Below, piece by piece: positions 32,433 through 42,300 of a DNA stretch of 64,000 nucleotides. Location of the stretch: positions 1,612,001 through 1,676,000 of the forward strand of contig NZ_JASZYV010000001.1 of NCBI RefSeq assembly GCF_030316895.1. The letters are read 5' to 3'. The DNA comes from Variovorax dokdonensis (GTDB lineage: Bacteria > Pseudomonadota > Gammaproteobacteria > Burkholderiales > Burkholderiaceae_C). How positions within the stretch are numbered: position 1 is the first letter of the stretch; the number at the start of each line of letters is the position of its first letter. The notes below the pieces were generated by a model that made no database searches, was not told the origin of the DNA, and was given only the letters and a program-made list of their open reading frames with translations. Position numbers and translations under genes: made by a program.

Positions 32433-33556
32433 GCGCCGAGCATCCGCAGGGTTTGCCAGTAAGCAGCGATGAGCGCTGGATGGCCTTGGCGATCGAGCAG
32501 GCAAGGGCCGCCGAAATCGACGGTGAGGTGCCGGTCGGCGCCGTGCTGGTCAAGGACGGGCAGTTGCTCGCCGTCGGGCGCAATGCGCCGGTGGCGTGCC
32601 ACGACCCCACCGCCCACGCCGAAGTTGCTGCGCTGCGCGAAGCGGCGCGGACTCTGGGCAACTACAGGCTCGACGGATGCGAACTGTTCGTCACGCTCGA
32701 GCCATGCGCCATGTGCGCCGGCGCGATGCTGCATGCGCGGCTTTCGCGCGTCGTGTTCGGCGCTGCAGATCCGCGTACGGGTGCGGCGGGTTCGGTGCTC
32801 GATCTTTTCGCGGACCCGCGGCTCAATCATCAAACCCAGGTGGTCGGCGGCGTCCTGGCGTCCGCGTGCGCCGAGGTGCTCCAGACTTTTTTCCAGGCTC
32901 GCCGCAATGCCGCCCGCGATATCGCACAACCCCTGCGCGACGACGCATTGCGCACGCCCGCGGCTCGCTTCGCGGCATTGCCGCCTCCGGATTGGCCGGT
33001 GCGCTATTGCAGTGACCTGCCCGCGCTGTCCGGGTTGCAGTTGGCATGGCTGGACACCGCGGCCGATGCTCGGGCGGGCGCCTTCGCGAGTCCCACGGTG
33101 GTTTGTCTGCACGGCGCCGGCCAATGGAGCCAGCAGATGTTGCCGCTCGTCTCGGCGCTGCTGGCCTCCGGTTGCCCACGGGTGCTGGCGCCGGACCTGA
33201 TCGGCTTTGGCCGCAGCGACAAGCCCAAACGAGCGTCTGTCCACACCATCGAATGGCACCGGGACGTGCTGGCCCAATGGCTGACGCGCGAGGCGCCAGG
33301 GCCGCTCGTGCTGCTTGCCGTTCAGAGCATGCGGGAACTGGCCGAGGCACTCGCAGCCATCGTTCCTGTGCGGGGCTTGGTCGTCGTGCCCGAAGAGGAC
33401 GCGCCAGGCATGGTCGACGAATGGCGAGCTCCCTTTCCGGACCGTGGCCACGAGGCCGCGCTTCGAGGGTTTGCGCGCGCCAAGGGTCCGCGCCGTGTTG
33501 CCACCAATCACACGCTGCGGGCCGTGCACGAGGCGATGGGATACTTCGCCCCGTGA
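32429..33556 (+). CDS. tadA: tRNA adenosine(34) deaminase TadA fused to a degenerate alpha/beta-hydrolase domain
   Basis: The N-terminal 165 residues are a complete TadA, which converts the wobble adenosine of tRNA-Arg(ACG) to inosine. Zinc ligands are His63 in HAEVAAL and Cys93/Cys96 in PCAMC, and the proton shuttle is Glu65. Residues about 200-375 resemble an alpha/beta-hydrolase of the haloalkane dehalogenase-like type (VVCLHGAGQWSQQM, DLIGFGRSDKP). The nucleophile elbow reads LAVQSMREL (Ser300) instead of G-x-S-x-G, and the fold is short. The GTG at 32429 is used because it overlaps the previous stop. The deaminase is likely active; the C-terminal domain probably is not a classical hydrolase. 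Confidence 0.9.
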   Translation: MSAEHPQGLPVSSDERWMALAIEQARAAEIDGEVPVGAVLVKDGQLLAVGRNAPVACHDPTAHAEVAALREAARTLGNYRLDGCELFVTLEPCAMCAGAMLHARLSRVVFGAADPRTGAAGSVLDLFADPRLNHQTQVVGGVLASACAEVLQTFFQARRNAARDIAQPLRDDALRTPAARFAALPPPDWPVRYCSDLPALSGLQLAWLDTAADARAGAFASPTVVCLHGAGQWSQQMLPLVSALLASGCPRVLAPDLIGFGRSDKPKRASVHTIEWHRDVLAQWLTREAPGPLVLLAVQSMRELAEALAAIVPVRGLVVVPEEDAPGMVDEWRAPFPDRGHEAALRGFARAKGPRRVATNHTLRAVHEAMGYFAP

Positions 33557-34536
33557 AAACCAACCGCCACATCTACATCTATTCTCCCGCCAGCGCCGTT
33601 CGCGACAAGGCCGCCTTTCGGCGCGGGGTGGCTCGACTGCGCGCCCTGGGCCATGACGTCGAGATCGACGAAGCAGCCTTGGCCGTGCACCAGCGGTTCG
33701 CCGGCGACGATGCCACGCGATTGGCCGCCATCGGCCGGGCGGCAGCCAGCGGCGCCGACGTGGCGCTGATCAGCCGCGGGGGCTATGGGCTGACCCGGAT
33801 CCTCGACGCATTGCCCTACAAGGCGCTGGCCAAGGCTTGCGAGCGCGGCACGGCCTTCGTCGGCGTCAGCGACTTCACTGCGCTGCAGAACGCCTTGCTG
33901 GCGAAGACCGGGGCCGTGACATGGGCAGGCCCTGCGGTCGGCGAAGACTTCGGTGCCGAACCGGGCGCGGACGACATCATGCAAGCTTGCTTCGACGACC
34001 TACTGCAAGGGCAGGGCGAAGGCACAGGCTGGCGCATGCCGGCGAAGGACGTGGGCGACGCCGCGGCGCTGCCCCGGCCCGTTCGGGGTGCCACGCTGTG
34101 GGGCGGCAACCTGTGCGTTCTAACTTCGTTGCTGGGGACGCCGTACTTTCCAGCCATCGACAAGGGCGTGCTGTTCCTCGAGGACGTGAATGAGCATCCC
34201 TACCGCATCGAGCGCATGCTCGAGCAATTGCGCCTGGCAGGCGTGTTGGCAAGGCAGAAGGCGATCGTTCTGGGCCAGTTCACTGGCATGCGCAAGATCG
34301 CGGGCTACGACCGCGGCTTCGGTTTTTCAAGCGTGGTCGAGCGCCTGCGCAGCCAGATCAAGGTGCCGGTGCTGACCGGCCTGCCGTTCGGTCATGTCCC
34401 GACCAAGGTACTTCTGCCCGTCGGCGCGAAGGTGGAAGTCGCGGCGGATGAGCGGGATGTCTTCATGGTGTGGGGGCATGGCCCGTTGCACGCGGGGCAT
34501 GGGCACGAGCCACACGGCCATCCCCACGCTCACTGA
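33553..34536 (+). CDS. ldcA: Muramoyltetrapeptide (LD-) carboxypeptidase
   Basis: LdcA removes the terminal D-alanine from tetrapeptides during peptidoglycan recycling in the cytoplasm. The 327-residue protein of the S66 family has RGGYG in LISRGGYGLTRIL, the nucleophile elbow GVSDFTAL with Ser106, an acidic residue in LFLEDVNEHPYRIERM and a histidine in GHVPTKVLLPVGA. The GTG at 33553 overlaps the tadA stop and gives the proper N-terminus (KTNRHIYIYSPAS); a long in-frame extension is a tadA shadow. The last 15 residues are histidine-rich (GHGHEPHGHPHAH), possibly metal-binding. Confidence 0.93.
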   Translation: MKTNRHIYIYSPASAVRDKAAFRRGVARLRALGHDVEIDEAALAVHQRFAGDDATRLAAIGRAAASGADVALISRGGYGLTRILDALPYKALAKACERGTAFVGVSDFTALQNALLAKTGAVTWAGPAVGEDFGAEPGADDIMQACFDDLLQGQGEGTGWRMPAKDVGDAAALPRPVRGATLWGGNLCVLTSLLGTPYFPAIDKGVLFLEDVNEHPYRIERMLEQLRLAGVLARQKAIVLGQFTGMRKIAGYDRGFGFSSVVERLRSQIKVPVLTGLPFGHVPTKVLLPVGAKVEVAADERDVFMVWGHGPLHAGHGHEPHGHPHAH

Positions 34537-34549
34537 AGGCGAGTCGCGT

Positions 34550-34882
34550 TCAGGCGCCGAGGCGGCGATGGTCGCGGGGACCCAGGGCGTCCGGCAGGCG
34601 GCCCTTGAACATGCGGTTGATCTGGCGCATCTGATGCCGCGCCGCACTTTCTCCGTCGAAATCACTCAACGCCGTCATCACGTCCTGGCGCAGGTACCAG
34701 AGCGCTTCGAGGTTGTCTGCGAACTGAACCTTCTGGGCCACGCGAACAATGCCGTAGTCCCGGCCGTGGGTGCGCAGCATCTGGAGCATGGCCGTGCGGA
34801 TCTCGCCCGCACGGCGATCTTCGGTGCGGCGGCGACCGAAACCTGACAGTGGCAAGAGACGCAGTAGCTTTCGCAATTTCAT
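34550..34882 (-). CDS. Conserved hypothetical protein
   Basis: The 110-residue product is basic and mostly helical, with an Arg-rich start (MKLRKLLRLLPLSGFGRRR) and the segment NLEALWYLRQDVMTALSDFDGE. There is no signal peptide or recognised domain. It is convergent with ldcA (14 bases apart) and divergent from the cyclase gene. Its codon usage matches its neighbours, and similar short proteins occur in related Burkholderiales, so I accept it as a gene without assigning a function. Confidence 0.65.
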   Translation of the reverse strand: MKLRKLLRLLPLSGFGRRRTEDRRAGEIRTAMLQMLRTHGRDYGIVRVAQKVQFADNLEALWYLRQDVMTALSDFDGESAARHQMRQINRMFKGRLPDALGPRDHRRLGA

Positions 34883-35204
34883 GATTCCGGATATGCCGGT
34901 GACTATTGGTTGCAGAGAGACATTAAATGTTGCTGCGATCCTTCACAAGGAGGAGGTCCCCGAAATCTTGTTTGAAAACAACATTTTTCACACACTTCCT
35001 CGAACTCGTCTCAGAAATGGCTACCTTCGTATTAACTTTTTTTGAACGTCTGCAGATGGGGGCGCGGAGGCGGTTCGGTTAGTGCAAAAAAGCATCGGCG
35101 AGGGACCCCTGGGCCGTCGTCAAAGCAGCTTTTCTCCGTATGGAACTCCCGCTTTGCCATAATGAAAACGCATTCTTGGCAGGCCAGAAACAGTCAACAC
35201 TCAC
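34883..35204. promoter_or_regulatory. AT-rich divergent intergenic region with a palindrome
   Basis: This 322-base interval separates the divergent hypothetical gene and the cyclase gene. It is visibly richer in A/T than anything nearby, especially about 34965-35045. It contains the 14-base palindrome TTGTTT-GA-AAACAA (34968-34981) and, 42 bases before the cyclase start, CATAAT (35158-35163), a plausible -10 element. No convincing small coding frame was found. It most likely holds the promoters of both genes and a regulator site. Confidence 0.5.
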
Positions 35205-36149
35205 ATGGGCGTCCACGCCACGGTCGTTTTCGCGGATCTGACGGGCAGCACTCGGGTTTTCGAGGCCATGGGCAATGCTCGTGCCACCGATGTCGTCACA
35301 CGCCTGATCCAGTGGATCGGTGGTGTATGCGAACGGCAGGGCGGGCGCGTCGTCAAGTCGCTTGGTGATGGCGTCTTCGCGGTGTTTGCCGATGGCGCGT
35401 CAGCCACTCATGCCGTTCTTGAGTTACAGCGCAACCATCAGAAGCGGCTTCAGACCTGGCCGGCGGCCCTGCGCATGGAACTGCAGATCGGCGTTGCCGC
35501 TGGTGACGTGGTCGAGATCGACGGCGACTGCTACGGTGACGCCGTCAACCTCGCGTCGCGGCTCAGCGACCTGGCTGGCCCCAGCCAGATCTGGGCCACG
35601 GAATCGGTCGTCGAGCAGTTGCACGGCATCGATGCCCGCTGCCGCAACCTCGGCCCCATCAACATTCGTGGCAAGAACGAAATGCCGGTGGTCTACCGGA
35701 TCGACTGGCAGGACGAGGTCACCGAGTTCCTCACCATGCCGGCAACGCTGATGCCGCCGGCCAAGCCTGTCGATACCGGCTTTGGCCAGATCGAGCTGAC
35801 ATGGCTGGACGTGCGCGGCAGGTTTCGCGCGGAAGATCTGCCCATCCATCTCGGCCGAGTCGACGAAGCCCAGTTTGTCGTGAACGACCCACGCGTGTCG
35901 CGCCTGCATGCGCGCATCGAGGCACGCAACGGGACGTGCGTCTTGGTTGACATCAGCACCTATGGCACATGGGTGCGCTTTCATACCGCAACGGGCGCGA
36001 GCAACGAGATCGCACTACGGCGCGACGAATGCGTGTTGCATGGCAGCGGGGAAATCGGCCTCGGCGCTGCGTTGTCCGATTTCAGCGCGCCCACGATCTC
36101 TTTCAACACCACCGGCGGCGGCCTTCAGTTGGCGCGTCGCAGCTTGTAG
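35205..36149 (+). CDS. Class III adenylate/guanylate cyclase with C-terminal FHA domain
   Basis: The 314-residue soluble protein has a class III cyclase catalytic domain (about 1-165) with metal-binding Asp11 in VVFADLTGST and Asp55 in KSLGDGVFAVF, and the transition-state segment GDAVNLASRL. An FHA domain follows (about 205-300) with IHLGRVDEAQFVVNDPRVSRLHARIE, the phosphothreonine-binding signature. It probably makes cAMP (or cGMP) in response to binding a phosphorylated partner. No transmembrane segment is present. It lies 210 bases upstream of the giant surface protein gene, in the same direction. No serine/threonine kinase gene is in the window. Confidence 0.88.
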   Translation: MGVHATVVFADLTGSTRVFEAMGNARATDVVTRLIQWIGGVCERQGGRVVKSLGDGVFAVFADGASATHAVLELQRNHQKRLQTWPAALRMELQIGVAAGDVVEIDGDCYGDAVNLASRLSDLAGPSQIWATESVVEQLHGIDARCRNLGPINIRGKNEMPVVYRIDWQDEVTEFLTMPATLMPPAKPVDTGFGQIELTWLDVRGRFRAEDLPIHLGRVDEAQFVVNDPRVSRLHARIEARNGTCVLVDISTYGTWVRFHTATGASNEIALRRDECVLHGSGEIGLGAALSDFSAPTISFNTTGGGLQLARRSL

Positions 36150-36359
36150 CGATTGCGTTTCCATGCAAGATGAAATTTCCCTTGCACCTGTGCAGTTCGT
36201 CTGAAATACCGGTTCGACTCGTTTATCCTCCGGCTTGAATAGGGATAAGTGGGCCGCCGCTTGCTGTTTGCGGGCGAACGCACACACGATGCGGCAGGGA
36301 CACATGGCAATCTTTCCCTGCGGCCCGTCGAAGCTGCCCTAACCAAGGAGAACGATGGC

Positions 36360-39300
36360 ATGGGACTGTTCGGGGCACTGATGAAGACATGGGGGCTTTC
36401 CGGCGGCCAGGCGCTGATTGACCGAGCAGCTGCGACCGTGCCCGAGTCGCGATCCGCATCGACCGGCGACAGTCCCGTCCTTCGACCGCAAAGCCGCGCT
36501 CTGGCACTGGAGCCGCGCATCATGTTCGACGGTGCTGCCGCTGCAGCCGCCGACCAGCAGCACCAGGGCGATACCACCCGACCGACCGAGGCCCCGAGCG
36601 CCGAGCGCAGCAACACGCAACCCACGCCCGCCGCCGAGACCACCAAGCCCGCCACGGCGCGCGAGCAGGCGGCCCAGGGCGAACCTGCCGCACCCACCAT
36701 CGCGCCGCAGCATCTGCTGGTGATCGACAGCCGCGTGGAACAGGCGGAACAACTGCAGTCGCAGGTCGGCCCGGATGTGAAAGTGCTGGTGGTCGATGCT
36801 GCCCAGGATGGTCTGGCGGCCATCTCTGCCGCCCTTGCCCAATTGGGGCAGGTGGATTCGATCCAGATCCTGTCGCATGGCGCGGCGGGCCAGTTCAGTC
36901 TGGGCAGTGCGCTCATCAGCGCCAACAACGTCGATGACCTGGCGCCGCAACTGCAAGGCTGGCAGGCCTACCTGACGGTCGATGCCGACATCCAGCTCTA
37001 CGGCTGCAACGTGGGCGCCGGCATGGCGGGCCAGACACTGGTTAACGAGCTCGCGCGCTGGACCGGCGCCGATGTCGGCGCGTCCGCCGATGCCACCGGC
37101 GCTACCGCCGACGGCGGCAACTGGGTTCTCGAAACCACCGCGGGCGAGGTCGACAAGGCGCTGGTGCTCGGTGCCGACGCGCTGGCCGGGTTCGACGGCC
37201 TCCTGGCTACGCCGACGGTGACCTTGTCCTCCGGCGGCGACGACGTGCTGCTGGGCAGCACCTTCACCGTCACCGCGTCGTTCACCAACCCTGCGGCCGA
37301 AGTGGGCTATGCCCCGTTCATCGACGTGTTCATCCCGGCGACCGGCAAGGATGGCGTGGGCGCCGAGGTGGACGATGGCGTCACCTTCGTCTCGGCCACC
37401 TACCAGGGTCAGGTCATCAAGTCCTATGTGCTGACCTTCGACGCCAACGGACAGGCCACGCACCCGCTGGCCAAGGACATCACCGGGCAACCCGTGATCG
37501 TCTACGCCGCCGACTACGGCCTGCGTGCGGGCGACCAGTTCGTGGTGGTGCAGTTGCCCATGGCCAGCATCATCTCGGGCCAGCCGCCGGTCAACGTCGT
37601 GCTCACGTTTCAGTTGAGCGACCTGGCCGACACCAGCCTGACGGATGGCGCGCCGCAGCTGTCCATTCGTGCGCGCGGCGGCTTCCAGTTCGGCAACACC
37701 TCGGCCGATGATCCGACCGTCGATCCGTCGCAGTTCGAAAGCGCAACCCACGCTTACGTGGTCAATCCGACCATGGTGGATCTGACGCTGACGGACATGG
37801 TCCCGGACGACCAGACCGCCACCGGACCCAACTTCACGCGCAGCTTCGTCGTGACCGGCAGCACGCCCAGCGATCAGCAACTGACGAATGTGGTGATCGA
37901 GCAGGACCTGCCGAAGGACATCATCGTGACCAGCATCGTGCCTGGCGCGAACGGCACCGTCAGCTCCATCACGCTGCAGGACGGCACGGTCATCACCGAT
38001 TCGGGCGTGATCGCGTCGACGCTGGCCGCAGGCGCCTACCTGAGCCACTACGAAGTGACGTACAGCCAGCTGAGCGGTTCGGTCGACACGACGGTCAACT
38101 TCTACGTGCCGGAAGTCGACTCCGACGGTGTTCCGATCCTCAATCCGGTCACGGGAGCGCCCGCCACGGTCAACATCGCGGCGCCGACCGCCACGGCAAC
38201 CTGGACGCCCCTCGACACCCGCGACGTGCCCGCCGACGGCGCGCAGCTCAGCGGCAGCGGCAATTCGCAGGCCTTCCAGGTCCTGCCGATGGTGGTCTAC
38301 AAGCAATCCGAGATCACGACCGACGTGGGCTCGACAGGCGCTTCGCCAGGCGACACAGTCACCTACACGCTGAACGTCGAGATGTCCGACTACTTTGCGT
38401 TCGGGCGCACGCCGCTGGACGAAGGCCGGCTCGTGATCATCGACCAGGCGAGCAACGGCCAGACCCTGGTGGATGGCTCCGGCGTGTTCACCTTCACCAT
38501 GAACGGCACAACGGTCACCGTGCCCATCACGCCCACCAGCAGAACCTACGATCCGGCCACCGGCCTGTGGACCATGGAGCTGGATCTGGCCCAGGCGATC
38601 CGCGACAACGGCGCCGCACTGGCCGCGCTTGTGGGCGACCTGGCGTTCGACAGCGTCGTCGACGGCAAGACCGTGGCGACCATCACCTACCAGACCACGA
38701 TCGACCAGAGCTACGTCGGCGATGGCGGCTCCATCAACGAAGGCGACTCCATCGGCAACAACGCCACCATCACCGGCACGGTGCTGGTGGACCGCTTCAA
38801 CACCGGGGGCGAGGCCTCCGACAGCGATGGCACGACGATCGACGTGCCGGTGAACAAGATCGACATCATCGTGGACACGGTCAACGGCGCAGCGGCGCCG
38901 GCCAATGTCGAGCTGCGGCCTGGCGACGTGGTGACCTTCCGCATCAGCTACGACCTGCAGACCGGCGACTACGAGAGCTTCACGCTCAGCGCCTACATGC
39001 CGCTGCCGTTGTTCGACGTGAGTGGCATCAGCTGGACCAACGGGAACGCCGTCGGCCAATGGGCCTATGGGCCCAACCACACGATCACGGACACCCTGGT
39101 CGGCGCGCCGACCAGCGTGGTCAACGGCAACTACATCGTGTTCGACTTCGGCGATCACGACTCGCCGTTCTTGCAGGGCCGACGCGTCGAGATCCTGTTC
39201 ACGATGGAGGTGTCCGACACGCCATTCGGCGACCAGCGCACGGTGGCGGTGATCGCGCAGTCCAACCAACTGACTTCGGCCGGCGATACGCTCACCTCTG

Positions 39301-42300
39301 AAGACGCGGCGCCGATCTCGTCCATCGCCGAGCCCGTGGTCTCGATTTCGCAAGGCGTGGTGTCGAGCAGCTTTGGCACCATCACCGGCGCCGGTGCCAA
39401 CGGCTGGGCCCTGCCTGGCGACACCGGCGTGCCGTTCACGTCGCCAGTCACGCAGATCACCGACGTCAACGGCGATATCAGCGGCCTCGATGGGGCCGAC
39501 ACCATTCGCATGGCCACCGCCCTCGAAAACAGCGGGGGCGGCGGAGCCTACGACGTGAGGACCACGGTCACGCTGCCTCTGGGCCTTTCCTTCGCGACGG
39601 GCAGTCTGTCCGGGACGCTGCGCGTCTTCCGCGGCGACGGCACCGAACTGGTGAACGACGTCGACTACATCGTGACGGGCAACGTCGTGATTTTTCAGGA
39701 TCCGGTGGCCGGCAGTGCCTCTCTGCTGCCCGGCAGACCGGGAAGCGCCGCGGACGCGAGCGGAGCGAACGTGCTCGTCCTGATCTACGACGTCCAGGTG
39801 ACGTCGAGCATTGCAGCCGACAGCACGCTTCAGACGGTCGCAGAACTCAACAGATACGCGTCGGTCAAGGGCGGAGAAGATTTCACCCCCGTGGATCCGA
39901 CCGACATCTCGGCCCAGCAGGTGGCGGCACCGACGATCACCAAGGTGTTCGCGGATGGCACGCTGGACGCGAGCGACACCAGCTCGGCCGGCACGGTCGG
40001 CTCCGACGTCGTGGTGGGCGAAACCATCCTCTACGACATCGTCGTCACCTTGCCCGAGGGCACGACCAACAGCCTTCGCATCGACGACCTGATTCCGCCC
40101 GGCTTGGCGCTGGACATGTCTTTCGGCGGTGGCCAGGGCTATCAGCTGATCACCGTGGCCGGCGCGGGCGGCAGCGGCGCCCTGGCGGCCGACTTCAACG
40201 GCAGCGTGAGCGGCGTGTCGGTAAGCTCCGGCGGCGCCATTGGCACAGACGGCGTCGATGCGCGCATGACGTTCAGTGCGAACGCCACCTCGGCCGACAA
40301 CAACGCGGGCAACAACAGCTTCGTGATCCGCGTGCGCCTGGTGGCGAGCAATGAAAGCGGCAACCAGGCGGGCCGCGTACTCAGCAACGTCGCTCAGATC
40401 GTCTACAGCGACCCGGACGGCGATGCACCCGCCGGCGCAGCCGTGGACCGCACGGTGGCCATGACGGGCGCGCAGCCGTCGGTCACGCTGCGCGAGCCCA
40501 CCTTGACGCTTACGCAGACATCCGCGATCGACTCGGCCATCGGCGTGGATGGCGGCGACCTGATCGAATACACGATCACCATCACCAACAACAGCGGCTA
40601 CGACGCCTACGACATCAGCTTGCTGGAGGCCTTTCCGACTGCTGGCAACGTCCCCGTTCCGCTGCTGACCAACGTTGCGCTGATCGGCTCGGCCGTCTAC
40701 GGCGGCGGCGCGACGAGCAACGGCGGGCCCGATTTCGTGCTCGGTGCCGACGGCATCCTGCGCACAGCCGATGGGGCCAACGTCGACATCCTGGCCGGCG
40801 GCAGCATCACGCTGCGCGTGACGGCGCAAGTCACGCCGGAGGCCGTCGAAGGCCAGAGCATCGACAGCACGGCCCAGGTGCAATGGACCAGCCTGAACGA
40901 CACCGTTCCCGTCACCGCTGCGGGCGGCGAGCGCACTGGCACGGATGGGCTGCTGAACCAGGGTTCGCTCAACGACTACCGCGTCGAAGCCGTCACCAAG
41001 GTGCCGGTGGCGAGCGCATTGCAGCTTTCGCGCATCGGTGGACTCGACTCGACACCGCCCGCGGATGGCGGCACCGGTGGAGCACTGGAGACGGTGGCCG
41101 TGGGAGAACTTGTGCGCTACCGGCTGGTGTCCTTGATCCCCGAGGGTCTGAACAACGGCTATCGCGTGCAGGTCACGCTCGATGCTGGATTGGTCTTCCA
41201 GAACGACGGCACGATCAAGATCGCGATCGTCTCCAATGGTGGTGTGACGAGTACCGTCACCCTCAACGCCGACGGTACGCTGTTTGTCACAGGAAACAGC
41301 GAAAGCGAGATTGGCCAGTTCATCAAGCCCGACCTGAGCGGCCAGAGTCCGGATGCCACGATCGCGGCCGGCGTGGTGACGACCGCAGTGGTCAATGGAC
41401 GGACCGTCGTGACTTTCCAACTCGGGAACATCACCAATTCGGAAGCCGATTCGGATCTGGAAGGCGTGGTGATCGAGTTCAATGCGCGGGTCGCCAACGT
41501 AGCCGGCAACGTCGCGGGCACCACGCTCGCCGTGTCTGCGCAAGCCGTGACTGCCAGCAGCGGGGCTCGCGCAACCGATACGCTCAACGAGGTGATCGTC
41601 GAGCCCGCCTTCACTGGCATGGTCAAGCAGGTGACCGATTTCGAGTCCAACGCCAGTGCCACGACGAGCACCGCTGACGTGTCCGTGTCGTTCACGCAAA
41701 GCGGCAACGCCACGGCCTACGACGTGCAGTTGAACGACGCCTTTGCGGGGGTCAATAGCTACACCTTGTCGAGCATCACGATCAACGGCCAGGTGCTGAC
41801 CACTGCCCAGCAGTTCGTGGACGCCGGCATCACGAATACGTCCGACAGCACCGGCATCCACCTGCAGTTTGCGAGCATCGCCGCCGGCACGAGTGTGGTG
41901 GTGAACTACAGCGTGACGGTGGATGCGAAGACGGCCTACGCCACCACCGATGCGGTGCTCACCTGGAGCAGCCTGCCCGAGACGTTCACCGAATGGGGCG
42001 GCAGCGATGTCGGTGCCGATGCGAGTGCCGATGGAGAGCGCGACGGCAGCGGAGGCGTCAACGACTATCGCGTTGCCGAAGGCGCAGGGCTGGGCCTGAT
42101 CTCCGGCACCCTGTGGGACGACACGAAGTCGGCAACCACCAGCCTCACACCTGACGGCCCGCTACTGGCCGGGCAGAACATCACGCTGCGATGGGCGGGC
42201 GGCGACGGCGTCTTCGGTACAAATGACGACGGAGAGTTCTCGACCGTCACCGACGGCAACGGCGTCTTCTACTTCAGCGCGCTGGCGGCGGGCAACTACC

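Noticed and set aside
36249..36359. Upstream GTG start for the giant protein
   Set aside because: It has no ribosome-binding site and adds 37 residues with no signal features, whereas ATG 36360 has AAGGAG nine bases before it.
36339..41861. 1840-residue reverse-strand open frame opposite the giant gene
   Set aside because: Antisense shadow of repetitive GC-rich coding sequence. The protein is low-complexity (Gly/Arg/His/Val) with no start signal, and its repeats simply mirror the sense modules.
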